From positions 1 through 42,148 of the forward strand of contig JAFXXN010000106.1 of assembly GCA_017542245.1 (NCBI GenBank): 42,148 nucleotides of DNA. The letters run 5' to 3'. The DNA comes from Lachnospiraceae bacterium. GTDB lineage: Bacteria; Bacillota; Clostridia; Lachnospirales; Lachnospiraceae. This document shows positions 35,813 to 42,148 of this stretch, in pieces. The notes beneath the pieces were generated by a model that was given only the letters and a program-made list of their open reading frames with translations, was not told the DNA's origin and ran no database searches. The translations under genes and the position numbers were made by a program. The first letter of the stretch is position 1. Each line of letters starts with the position of its first letter.

Positions 35813-36969
35813 GACCGCTCCTTGTGTCCGGAACAAATAATGTTTCGGTATATCTTCATAAGCTTTTCGGTATTGATCTCTTCAGAAAATTTTTTCCTTA
35901 TAAGTTTAAGGGCATTCAAGCTTTTAATTTCAAGCTCGCCCGATTCATCAACTGATTTTTTTATAAGTTCCGAAAGACCGTTTTCTTCGTTTTCTCCCCA
36001 ACCGGCATTATATTCGTTTACAAGATCGGAAAGACCGGAACCGGAACTTACCAGACACGGAATCCCATAACTTAATGCTTCAAGGACACCCAGGGGGAGT
36101 CCCTCCGATCGTGAAGAAAGAACAAATACATCTGTATTCTTCAAAATCCTGTCTTTTTCTTCGTCTGAAACCGACGTATGGATTTTTACAAGACTGTCTA
36201 TTTCAAGTTCTTTTATTGTTTGTCTTAAAGCCTTTTTGCTGCCATTTACATCAGGCCCGTAAAGATCGAAACAGCATGAGTTAACTCCCAAAAAATCGGC
36301 TTTGTCATGCACTGCTTCCAAAAGCAGATCGAGTCCCTTGATATATCTGTCTATACGGCCTATATAAGTATATCTTATGCCTTTTCGTCCTTCAGGAAAA
36401 AAGCTGTGATTTATCTCTCCTGTTGATCCGATACCCGCTCCCAAAGTGAAATTTTTTACCCGAAATTTTTTTAAGGTGTTCTTTTTTTCGTTTTCAGACA
36501 AAAATCTCAAACATACGGCACCAAATATATATCTGTTAAATAATAGGATATTTGCAGGAAGTTTTTTATAGCTTTTAATATGCTGTGCTTCAGAAGTAAG
36601 GCAGCCATGAGGAACAATGATATAAGGAATACCGCGTTCCCTAAGTTCCTTTGCTATCAATAAAAAACCGGGGTAGTAAACTTCATGGAACACCACAAGA
36701 TCAGGATTATCCGCAGGCTCTGGAAGATCACTTAAAGAATTTCCGTTTTCCCACTTCATTTCTATCTGTATTCCTTTAAGCCTGCTTATTTCCTTGTTTC
36801 TGATGTTTAAAAAACGGACTGTATCCTTAAGGGGGCCTGAAGCTAAACGGATGTCCATACCTATACGTCTGGAAATCTCCCTGTTCTCAGCAATGATCAT
36901 CTTAGGAACCATGCACGGAACCCCACTGAAAGGATCATTATCTATTGATGCGATATGAAGTATATTCAT
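35803..36969 (-). CDS. Glycosyltransferase family 4-like
   Basis: 388-aa GT-B enzyme. The second half carries YIGRIDRYIKGLDLLLEA and the nucleotide-sugar-binding E-x7-E region in SSRSEGLPLGVLEALSYGIP, diagnostic of GT4. The N-terminal domain has HEVYYPG and VPHGCLT. It acts at the inner membrane face on the growing repeat unit; donor and acceptor are unknown. The ATG overlaps the upstream GT2 stop by 4 nt (ATGA), with an AAGGA site about 10 nt away. Confidence 0.92.
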   Translation of the reverse strand: MNILHIASIDNDPFSGVPCMVPKMIIAENREISRRIGMDIRLASGPLKDTVRFLNIRNKEISRLKGIQIEMKWENGNSLSDLPEPADNPDLVVFHEVYYPGFLLIAKELRERGIPYIIVPHGCLTSEAQHIKSYKKLPANILLFNRYIFGAVCLRFLSENEKKNTLKKFRVKNFTLGAGIGSTGEINHSFFPEGRKGIRYTYIGRIDRYIKGLDLLLEAVHDKADFLGVNSCCFDLYGPDVNGSKKALRQTIKELEIDSLVKIHTSVSDEEKDRILKNTDVFVLSSRSEGLPLGVLEALSYGIPCLVSSGSGLSDLVNEYNAGWGENEENGLSELIKKSVDESGELEIKSLNALKLIRKKFSEEINTEKLMKIYRNIICSGHKERSCN

Positions 36970-37805
36970 TTATTCTTTTTCCTTAAAAGCTTACCATATA
37001 CAAATCTTTTTATGGTGCTTGGCGAATAGACAAAAAGCCTGATACAGAGCATATTCCAAAATGCTCTGGGTCTTCCTATCATACCATGAAGGAGCATATA
37101 GTTCTGAAGCTTCTTCCAGCTTCTTATTCTGTCCGTCCGGCTTCGTCTGATCTCAAAATCACTTCCGACACGAACTTTTACAAGCGTTTTGTTAAGATTT
37201 GCCAGCTTCATTCCGTTAGCAAGCATCCTCACCCAAAGATAATAGTCCTCGATCAGCGGCATTGTCACATAGCCTCCGACCTTAATGAGCGAACTCCGCT
37301 TAATTGCTACCGAAACATGATTCATGGGATTTCTCTTGCGGCTCATCTTTATTATCCCGTTTTTGTCCGAAGGACAGACTCTTCTTCTTATAACTCTTTC
37401 GGGATCATCTATAAACTCACCGATGTCAGAGCCTAGTACATCAATATCCGGATGAGACTCAAGATATTCCGACATTACCTCAAATCTTTGCGGAACAGAT
37501 ATATCATCCGCATCCATCCTGAAAATATAATCTCCTGTACAGTGCTTTGTCCCTTCCTTAAGAGCTGCACCCAATCCTCTGTTCTGTCCCAGATCTACAA
37601 TTTTTATCCTCGAATCACCGTTATTATATATTTTCTCAGAAAACCTTTTTAATACATCATCGGTTTCATCAGAAACCGGTCCATCCTCAACTATAACTAT
37701 CTCATCCGGTTTTTTTGTCTGATCTTTATATATGCTGTCAAGTGCTTCGGCTAAAAATACGGGTGAATCTTTCCTGTATACCGATAATAATACCGAATAA
37801 GTCAT
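36966..37805 (-). CDS. Glycosyltransferase family 2
   Basis: 279-aa GT-A enzyme: MTYSVLLSVYRKDSPVFLAEALDSI start, VEDGP, LGQNRGLGAALKEG and the DxD motif in FRMDADD, then a W/H-containing region (LIEDYYLWVRML). It adds one sugar to the lipid-linked repeat unit. The frame opens 99 nt upstream inside the VanZ gene, but the ATG at 37805 has AGGGA 6 nt before it and matches the family start; it overlaps the VanZ stop by 4 nt (ATGA). Confidence 0.93.
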   Translation of the reverse strand: MTYSVLLSVYRKDSPVFLAEALDSIYKDQTKKPDEIVIVEDGPVSDETDDVLKRFSEKIYNNGDSRIKIVDLGQNRGLGAALKEGTKHCTGDYIFRMDADDISVPQRFEVMSEYLESHPDIDVLGSDIGEFIDDPERVIRRRVCPSDKNGIIKMSRKRNPMNHVSVAIKRSSLIKVGGYVTMPLIEDYYLWVRMLANGMKLANLNKTLVKVRVGSDFEIRRSRTDRIRSWKKLQNYMLLHGMIGRPRAFWNMLCIRLFVYSPSTIKRFVYGKLLRKKNK

Positions 37806-38311
37806 GTCTTGTCCCTGTCTGCTTTTTTCAGCTTTCTTCTTACTAAATATCCAATTGCATGTGCTACGGCTACGCCCAGAACAGCACCTGCCATATCTAT
37901 CCATACATCCCGGATTTCCGATCCTCTGTCGGAAAACAGCTGAATGGTTTCATCCGTAAGAGCTACAAGCACAATTCCGAAAAGACAGTTAAAAGACACC
38001 TTTATACTGCCTTTTTTCTTTAAAAGGAGAATACACATAAGCTGAAAACTCAGTGCTGCATATTCTACAACATGTGCCAGTTTCCTTACTACTGTACTCA
38101 GTTCAACATATGTCCAACCGTTTTCACTTCTGTATCCCTGTTCAAGTTCATCTATGGGTTTTATCATTTCCACCACAATATCACTGCTGACAGTCGATTC
38201 TGACTTACTTATACAGGATTGTCCCCATATCAGCAGTAAAGTTACTGCCGTTGTCACATATAACACTTTCAGCAGTCTTGAACCGGGATTTTTATTATTT
38301 GTTTCACTCAT
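37802..38311 (-). CDS. VanZ-like membrane protein heading the polysaccharide cluster
   Basis: 169-aa VanZ-family protein with four hydrophobic helices and the family signs VRKLAHVVEYAALSF, DETIQLFSDRGSEIRDVWID and GAVLGV. I use the ATG at 38311 with CGGA about 7 nt upstream; a TTG five codons earlier has no site. It is the first gene of the minus-strand polysaccharide unit and overlaps the GT2 gene by 4 nt, so it is tied to that unit. Function within polysaccharide assembly is unknown. Confidence 0.88.
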   Translation of the reverse strand: MSETNNKNPGSRLLKVLYVTTAVTLLLIWGQSCISKSESTVSSDIVVEMIKPIDELEQGYRSENGWTYVELSTVVRKLAHVVEYAALSFQLMCILLLKKKGSIKVSFNCLFGIVLVALTDETIQLFSDRGSEIRDVWIDMAGAVLGVAVAHAIGYLVRRKLKKADRDKT

Positions 38312-38368
38312 AATTATATCCGGCAATTTTCCAATAAATTATGTTTCCTTAAAACTTTTTACCTTAGC

Positions 38369-38377
38369 ATCATATCA
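38369..38377 (-). promoter_or_regulatory. Possible extended -10 promoter of the polysaccharide unit
   Basis: On the minus strand TGATATGAT (38377-38369) has the TGnTATnAT form of an extended -10 element; I see no good -35 at normal spacing. The start codon is about 55 nt downstream. It is the best candidate I find for the first gene of the cluster. Confidence 0.35.
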
Positions 38378-38400
38378 TATGGTCACAAAACCACACAGTA

Positions 38401-38546
38401 TTCACAAGTTTACCGCAGGTATTATACACTTTTTGCACAATAAATGCAACCAAAAATTTTATTAGATTTTTTTACTGCCTTTCGATTTCTATATAATTTA
38501 CTTCATATATTTTATTTTTTCCCAAGCTTATGTAGAAACTTGTGAA
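38401..38546. promoter_or_regulatory. Two 11-bp inverted-repeat boxes in the divergent VanZ/XRE gap
   Basis: TTCACAAGTTT at 38401-38411 and its exact reverse complement AAACTTGTGAA at 38536-38546 lie 124 nt apart in the 349-nt gap between the divergent genes. The right box covers the -35 element (TTGTGA) of the XRE promoter; the left box is about 25 nt upstream of the candidate VanZ -10. Each gene therefore has the same box in the same orientation relative to its own direction. This layout suits a regulator acting on both, possibly the XRE protein; binding is inferred. Confidence 0.5.
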
Positions 38547-38568
38547 AATTTATGCTCTTTGCTATAAT
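38540..38568 (+). promoter_or_regulatory. Sigma-A promoter of the XRE regulator gene
   Basis: TTGTGA (38540-38545; 4 of 6) is followed by 17 nt and a perfect TATAAT (38563-38568). The start codon at 38661 is about 85 nt downstream of the expected start. A further TTGACG at 38573 has no good partner -10. Confidence 0.65.
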
Positions 38569-38660
38569 TATATTGACGCTTGCTTCTACCACTAAATTAT
38601 TATTTTTGATACAATGTAGTAGTTAACTATAAAAATTTTTAGGATATAAAAAGGAAAGGT

Positions 38661-39080
38661 ATGCGAAAAGGATATTACATCCTGCAAAAGGGTAGTTTAC
38701 AAATGGACAAATTTCCAAGTGGGTATGATGAATCTTACTCAAATTATTACAGAGATATCGCCGGCAATATGAAAAAATTCAGAAAGCTTCATTCCCTGAC
38801 CCAGGCGGAGCTTTCGGAAAAAATGAACATGGATTCCCAGTACTATGCTCAGCTTGAACGTTTTGACAATCCAAGCAGACATTTTACTTTAGACAAGATT
38901 TTAGCGGCATGCGATGTATTTAATTGCACTCCCAACGATATTATTGGCAAGACTCCTATTGAGAATTCTTTAAACCGTACACATATTCTCGATCAGATTT
39001 ACAGCGGAATAAAAAGTCTTAATGATCGTCAGCTGTATATTTTGCAACAATATCTTGAGAAAATCGCACCCCTTATCTGA
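38661..39080 (+). CDS. XRE-family helix-turn-helix transcriptional regulator
   Basis: 139-aa DNA-binding protein. The Cro/CI-type HTH spans about residues 32-92 (MKKFRKLHSLTQAELSEKM ... YYAQLERF ... LDKILAACDVFNCTPNDII). A C-terminal helical tail (about 100-139) may dimerise. The ATG at 38661 has AAGGA about 6 nt upstream; an ATG at 38703 would remove a basic, Tyr-rich start of 14 residues and is possible. It is divergent from the polysaccharide cluster and probably controls it or itself, but the sequence alone does not prove this. Confidence 0.88.
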   Translation: MRKGYYILQKGSLQMDKFPSGYDESYSNYYRDIAGNMKKFRKLHSLTQAELSEKMNMDSQYYAQLERFDNPSRHFTLDKILAACDVFNCTPNDIIGKTPIENSLNRTHILDQIYSGIKSLNDRQLYILQQYLEKIAPLI

Positions 39081-39100
39081 TTTAAAAAAAATTATACTCT

Positions 39101-39137
39101 AAAAAATCGGCATCCCTTTTTTGGGCTGCCGTTTTTT
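39101..39137. terminator. Bidirectional terminator between the XRE gene and leuA
   Basis: A stem CGGCATCCC/GGGCTGCCG (one mismatch) with a T-rich loop is flanked by six A residues on the left and six T residues on the right. It therefore has a U-tract in both directions and can serve the converging XRE (plus) and leuA (minus) transcripts. Confidence 0.85.
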
Positions 39138-39186
39138 ATGAGTGCATTTTGCATAAACTATATCATTTTGCTATCATTTTATTCTT

Positions 39187-40854
39187 TCATTGACACATGA
39201 CCATGTTTTCGAAAGCACTCAACAGTGCTTTGGCACTCGCTTTTATAACGTCTGTATCCGTACCTGCGCCCCAGTACATCTTTCCTTCCGTACTCTCAAG
39301 TCCGATATACGAAGCAGCCACGCTCTGTGAGCCCTGTCCCTGCATACTGTGCTGCGTAAACTCCTGCAGAATATATTTTTTCCCTGTATATTTCTTTAAT
39401 GCATTACTGATAGCACTTAGGGAACCGTTTCCTTCTGCTTCCATAGGAGTTTCAACTCCGTCTTGCATAAAGGAGATATAAATCTTTACATTACCTCCGT
39501 CATGCATGAACTCATAATCCGTAATAGTAATCTTTCCTTCTATATTAAGATAATTCTTACTGAAAATAGAAAGGATCTCATTGGGCCTTAGTTCTCTGTG
39601 TTCACGATCTGATGTAGCCTTACATATATAACTCAAAGCCTCCCGCATCTTAGGTGGCAGGACATATCCGAAATTTCTCTCCAGAATATATCCTATACCT
39701 CCCTTTCCTGATTGCGAATTTACTCTTATGATATCTGCTTCATATTTTCTTCCGATATCCGAAGGATCTATCGGGATATACGGAACATTCCATTCTTTAA
39801 GATGATTCTTATCCCTGTAATTCATCCCCTTGGCAATAGCATCCTGATGCCCGCCTGAAAATGCAGCAAAAACAAGTGCTCCTGCATAAGGCAGCCTTTC
39901 ATAAACATGCATACCCGTACATTTTTCATACATTTCAATAAGATATCCCATATCCGAAAAATCAAGTCCGGGATCTACTCCATGAGTATACATATTAAGG
40001 GCAAGTGTAATAATATCAACATTTCCGGTTCTTTCACCATTTCCGAAAAGAGTTCCCTCTACCCTGCCTGCTCCGGCCAGAATTGCCAGTTCCGTATCCG
40101 CTACTCCGGTTCCTCTGTCATTGTGTGTATGAACCGAAAGAGTAACATTCTCCCTGTATTTAAGATTTTTACTCATATATTCCACCTGTGAGGCATATAT
40201 GTGAGGAAGGCTCAATTCTACGGTAGCGGGAAGATTAATGATAACGTTATTATCGTCAGAGGGTTCTAAAACATCCAGCACGGCATTACAAACTTCAAGT
40301 GCGAACTCCGGTTCAGTACCCGTAAATGACTCAGGTGAATACTCAAATCTGAAATTACCCTTATATCCTTTAGAAAGCTGCTTTACAAGTCTTGCTCCGT
40401 CAACTGCAATCTGAAGAATCTCCTCTTTAGATTTTTCAAAAACCTGCTCCCTTTGTACCTTACTTGTAGAATTATAAAAATGAACTATAACATTTTTAGC
40501 CCCTTCGCAAGCTTCGAAAGTCTTCCTTATAATATGTTCCCTGCATTGAGTTAAGACCTGAACAGTCACGTCATCCGGAATCATATTATTGTCAATAATG
40601 GTTCTTAAAAATTCATATTCCGAGTCATTGGCTGCAGGAAAACCTACCTCTATCTCCTTAAAGCCTACCTTAAGAAGGACCTTAAAAAACTCAATTTTTT
40701 CTTCCGGACTCATAGGGACCACAAGGCTTTGGTTACCGTCTCGCATATCAACACTGCACCATATCGGAGTTTTTTCAATATGATCTTTCTTAGCCCAGTC
40801 ACAATATTTTTTTCCCACAGGAAAATACCCTGTCTTGTATTTACTCGCATCCAT
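39187..40854 (-). CDS. leuA: 2-isopropylmalate synthase, long form
   Basis: Condenses acetyl-CoA with 2-ketoisovalerate, the first committed step of leucine synthesis. The 555-aa protein has the TIM barrel (about 30-310) with DMRDGNQSL, the metal-binding HTHNDRG and FGNGERTGNVD, and a C-terminal regulatory domain (about 430-555) ending with VAASYIGLE and TDVIKASAKALLSA, where leucine feedback normally acts. The length and TPIWCSVDMRDGNQ start place it in the long (yeast/actinobacterial-like) type. I take the ATG at 40854 with AGGTGA 8 nt upstream; a GTG four codons earlier is less likely. It stands alone, without leuBCD. I saw no clear T-box leader in the 198-nt upstream gap. Confidence 0.96.
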   Translation of the reverse strand: MDASKYKTGYFPVGKKYCDWAKKDHIEKTPIWCSVDMRDGNQSLVVPMSPEEKIEFFKVLLKVGFKEIEVGFPAANDSEYEFLRTIIDNNMIPDDVTVQVLTQCREHIIRKTFEACEGAKNVIVHFYNSTSKVQREQVFEKSKEEILQIAVDGARLVKQLSKGYKGNFRFEYSPESFTGTEPEFALEVCNAVLDVLEPSDDNNVIINLPATVELSLPHIYASQVEYMSKNLKYRENVTLSVHTHNDRGTGVADTELAILAGAGRVEGTLFGNGERTGNVDIITLALNMYTHGVDPGLDFSDMGYLIEMYEKCTGMHVYERLPYAGALVFAAFSGGHQDAIAKGMNYRDKNHLKEWNVPYIPIDPSDIGRKYEADIIRVNSQSGKGGIGYILERNFGYVLPPKMREALSYICKATSDREHRELRPNEILSIFSKNYLNIEGKITITDYEFMHDGGNVKIYISFMQDGVETPMEAEGNGSLSAISNALKKYTGKKYILQEFTQHSMQGQGSQSVAASYIGLESTEGKMYWGAGTDTDVIKASAKALLSAFENMVMCQ

Positions 40855-40982
40855 TTTTTCTATCACCTGTGATATAACATTTTACGTACAATTAAACTAT
40901 CATACTTCCGAAAAAAAAGCAATCTTTTATTACTTTTCATCTAAAAACAAAAAAATTTTAAATAATCTGATATATCTGCTAA

Positions 40983-41011
40983 TTGCGTTTATTTTAATTT
41001 TATGTTACAAT
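40983..41011 (+). promoter_or_regulatory. Predicted promoter of the 73-aa protein gene
   Basis: TTGCGT (40983-40988) is followed by 17 nt of A/T-rich sequence and TACAAT (41006-41011; 5 of 6). The start codon is about 35 nt after the expected transcription start. The -35 is weak. Confidence 0.5.
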
Positions 41012-41052
41012 AATGTTACCGAAAGGAAATATCAAGAAAGAAGGTTTTTATC

Positions 41053-41274
41053 ATGGATATTAAAGCAAAGATTGATGAGCTTGTTGGAAAGATTAAAGAA
41101 GATCCTGCTATGATGGAAAAATTTAAAAGTGAGCCTGTTAAGACTGTTGAAGGACTTGTTGGCGTAGACCTTCCCGATGATCAGATCAACCCCATAGTTG
41201 ATGGCATAAAGGCTAAACTTGCAGCCGGTGCACTTTCCGGTATAACAGATAAGATCGGTGGACTTTTCGGTTAA
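41053..41274 (+). CDS. Small conserved-looking helical protein, unknown function
   Basis: 73-aa soluble acidic/basic protein without a signal peptide. It is Lys/Asp-rich, predicted mostly helical, with the core EDPAMMEKFKSEPVKTVEGL then VDLPDDQINPIVDGIKAKL and a Gly-rich end (KIGGLFG). I recall similar short proteins in Lachnospiraceae, but no function. The core spacing also resembles nitrile-hydratase-like leader peptides of some ribosomal natural products; no modifying enzyme is in the window, so this is only a resemblance. ATG with GAAGG about 8 nt upstream, own promoter and own terminator: a monocistronic, possibly well-expressed gene. Confidence 0.8.
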   Translation: MDIKAKIDELVGKIKEDPAMMEKFKSEPVKTVEGLVGVDLPDDQINPIVDGIKAKLAAGALSGITDKIGGLFG

Positions 41275-41320
41275 AAAAGATTATTTCGTTCTGTCATTTA
41301 TGACAGCATCCCTCTCTTTC

Positions 41321-41357
41321 AAAAAAACGTCGTTTCGTTAGGTAACGGCGTTTTTTT
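41321..41357 (+). terminator. Rho-independent terminator of the 73-aa protein gene
   Basis: Seven A residues, stem AACGTCGTT/AACGGCGTT (one G-U pair in RNA), an 8-9-nt loop and seven T residues. A smaller hairpin, CTGTCA/TGACAG, lies just upstream at 41291-41306. Confidence 0.88.
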
Positions 41358-41372
41358 GTGCGATAAACGAAG

Positions 41373-41448
41373 GCCCTCAGTGCAAGCTTGCTTGCTTACT
41401 GAGGGCTGAGTGAACGGTCATCGAGAAAGTTTTGCTTTCGAGATGACC
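41373..41448. repeat. Two compound hairpins downstream of the 73-aa gene
   Basis: Hairpin A (41373-41406) has a 9-bp outer stem GCCCTCAGT/ACTGAGGGC and a 6-bp inner stem GCAAGC/GCTTGC. Hairpin B (41416-41448) has GGTCATC/GATGACC, a 2-nt internal loop, and GAAAG/CTTTC around a TTTTG loop. Neither has a following U-tract. They fill the gap between a gene terminator and the tRNA terminator and encode nothing I can see. Confidence 0.7.
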
Positions 41449-41460
41449 AATCGAATCGAA

Positions 41461-41512
41461 AAATAAAATAAAAAAGAAGACATCAACAAGAAATCTTATC
41501 AATGTCTTCTTT
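41461..41512 (-). terminator. Rho-independent terminator of the tRNA operon
   Basis: Read on the minus strand, an 11-bp stem AAAGAAGACAT/ATGTCTTCTTT (41473-41483 with 41502-41512) is followed by TTTATTTTATTT. It begins 2-3 nt after the tRNA-Phe 3' end, fitting termination of the Val-Thr-Tyr-fMet-Phe transcript. Confidence 0.85.
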
Positions 41513-41514
41513 CA

Positions 41515-41587
41515 TGCCCAGAACCGGAATCGAACCAGTGACACAGGGATTTTCAGTCCCTTGCTCTACCAACTGAGCTATCTGGGC
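41515..41587 (-). tRNA. tRNA-Phe (GAA)
   Basis: 73 nt on the minus strand. The acceptor stem GCCCAGA/TCTGGGC with discriminator A, the D-arm TAGCTCAGTTGG, the anticodon loop CTGAAAA (anticodon GAA at 41554-41552) and the T-arm GGTTCGATTCC are all visible. CCA is not encoded. Last gene of the array. Confidence 0.96.
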
Positions 41588-41600
41588 GAATAGCGAATAT

Positions 41601-41775
41601 TGAAAATGCACAGATGTGCATTTTCATGAGACCGTCGAAAGCATGCTTTCGTAAGGTCGATTGAAATACATATCTGAATGTTTGCTCATTTATGAGCAAA
41701 TGTACATCCGACGAACACGAAGTGTTTGGCGGATGTACATTTTCAATACCGTCAAATACTTTTTTTGTTTGATGG
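41601..41775. repeat. Five hairpins in two related modules between tRNA-fMet and tRNA-Phe
   Basis: The 211-nt spacer holds stems at 41601-41626 (11 bp), 41636-41651 (16-nt perfect palindrome around GCATGC, with outer GACC/GGTC), 41681-41700 (9 bp, loop TT), 41700-41740 (11-bp outer ATGTACATCCG, inner AACAC/GTGTT) and 41749-41775 (8 bp, T-rich loop). The first two and the last two form degenerate direct repeats: GATGTGCATTTTCA...ACCGTC (from 41614) and GATGTACATTTTCA..ACCGTC (from 41733). They lie inside the tRNA transcript, so they could be processing elements or a mobile palindromic repeat family. No reading frame is supported here. Confidence 0.75.
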
Positions 41776-41798
41776 ACGTCTTCAACTCCTACGCTTAG

Positions 41799-41872
41799 TT
41801 GCGGGAGAAGGATTTGAACCTACGACCTCCGGGTTATGAGCCCGACGAGCTTCCAGACTGCTCTATCCCGCG
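41799..41872 (-). tRNA. tRNA-fMet (CAT), initiator
   Basis: 74 nt on the minus strand. Initiator marks are the unpaired C1-A72 end (CGCGGGA/TCCCGCA) and three consecutive G-C pairs in the anticodon stem (CGGGCTCATAACCCG). T-arm GGTTCAAATCC. CCA is not encoded. Confidence 0.96.
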
Positions 41873-41909
41873 ATAATCAATAAAAAATTCTCTATTAAAG
41901 AGAATTAAA

Positions 41910-41991
41910 TGGGCGGAGAAGGATTCGAACCTTCGAAAGCGTCGCTAACAGATTTACAGTCTGCCCCCTTTGGCCACTCGGGAATCCACCC
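41910..41991 (-). tRNA. tRNA-Tyr (GTA)
   Basis: 82 nt on the minus strand, a class II tRNA with a long variable arm. Acceptor GGGTGGA/TCCGCCC with discriminator A, anticodon GTA in loop CTGTAAA (41957-41955), T-arm GGTTCGAATCC. CCA is not encoded. Confidence 0.95.
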
Positions 41992-41995
41992 ATAA

Positions 41996-42067
41996 AGCCG
42001 ATGATCAGATTCGAACTGATAACCTGCTGATTACAAATCAGCTGCTCTGCCGTTGAGCCACATCGGC
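41996..42067 (-). tRNA. tRNA-Thr (TGT)
   Basis: 72 nt on the minus strand. Acceptor GCCGATG/CATCGGC with discriminator T, D-arm GGCTCAACGGC, anticodon TGT in loop TTTGTAA, T-arm AGTTCGAATCT. Only 4 nt separate it from tRNA-Tyr. CCA is not encoded. Confidence 0.95.
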
Positions 42068-42075
42068 AAATCAAA

Positions 42076-42148
42076 TGGGACCTACAGGGCTCGAACCTGT
42101 GACCCTCTGCTTGTAAGGCAGATGCTCTCCCAGCTGAGCTAAGATCCC
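42076..42148 (-). tRNA. tRNA-Val (TAC)
   Basis: 73 nt on the minus strand; its 5' G is the last base of the window, so the gene is complete but its promoter, and any earlier tRNA of the array, lies outside. Acceptor GGGATCT/AGGTCCC with discriminator A, anticodon TAC in loop CTTACAA, T-arm GGTTCGAGCCC. Confidence 0.95.

Noticed and set aside
33934-38311. Horizontal transfer of the whole glycan cluster
   Set aside because: No mobile genes, flanking repeats or clear change in base composition were seen by eye; a computed composition profile would be needed.
40855-41052. Possible T-box or leucine leader peptide upstream of leuA
   Set aside because: No T-box sequence, no run of leucine codons and no terminator hairpin were visible.

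Overview
The window looks like a chromosomal segment of a low-GC Gram-positive bacterium of the class Clostridia, most likely family Lachnospiraceae (inferred from gene content; not tested by search). Supporting signs are strong GGAGG-type ribosome binding sites, a McsA-McsB-ClpC operon, a B12-dependent methionine synthase whose reactivation domain is a separate gene, a long-form LeuA, DUF1934 after MurG, and tRNA genes without encoded CCA. I see no transposase, integrase, phage gene or CRISPR array.

Layout. (1) Positions 1-8958, minus strand: a VanZ-like membrane protein, a small membrane protein, a large secreted SH3/glucosaminidase, a membrane-anchored cohesin-like/cadherin-like protein, then mcsA, mcsB and clpC (cut by the window start). 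Most joints are tight, and a good sigma-A promoter lies ahead of the VanZ gene. (2) 9152-13322, plus strand: metF, the MetH reactivation protein and metH, a complete methyl-transfer unit for methionine synthesis. (3) 13325-16575, minus strand: a Sel1-repeat/AAA+ fusion, glutamate racemase (murI) and a HIT-family protein, whose probable leader holds four consecutive hairpins. (4) 16950-18369, plus strand: a PlsC-type acyltransferase and a small membrane protein of unknown function. (5) 18374-38311, minus strand: about 20 kb of closely packed genes. The upstream half is an exopolysaccharide/capsule cluster: VanZ-like protein, GT2, GT4, polymerase/ligase, GT32, flippase, three Wzz-like co-polymerase proteins and an initiating sugar-phosphate transferase. 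It runs into cysE, a methyltransferase, a propeller/C39-like membrane protein, deoB, dtd, murG and a DUF1934 gene. (6) 38661-39080: a divergent XRE regulator. (7) leuA (minus) and a 73-aa helical protein (plus). (8) 41461-42148: five tRNA genes (Val, Thr, Tyr, fMet, Phe) read on the minus strand, with hairpin-rich spacers.

How the parts fit. The window is rich in envelope functions: peptidoglycan precursors (murI, murG), a wall hydrolase, polysaccharide assembly, lipid acylation and two VanZ-like proteins. The protein-quality-control operon shares a transcription unit with surface proteins.

The most striking observation concerns McsB. The phosphate-binding arginines of the phosphagen-kinase fold are replaced at five positions and a catalytic glutamate is replaced by aspartate, while the RDxxRA phospho-arginine-binding motif and both phospho-arginine pockets of the neighbouring ClpC N-domain appear intact. 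This suggests a pseudokinase that may act as an adaptor. Other points of interest are a C39-like domain without its catalytic cysteine or histidine, a Wzz-like protein with a kinase-like domain lacking a P-loop, a 104-nt overlap between the polymerase and GT32 genes, a perfect 11-bp inverted repeat at the divergent XRE/EPS promoter region, and duplicated hairpin modules between tRNA genes.
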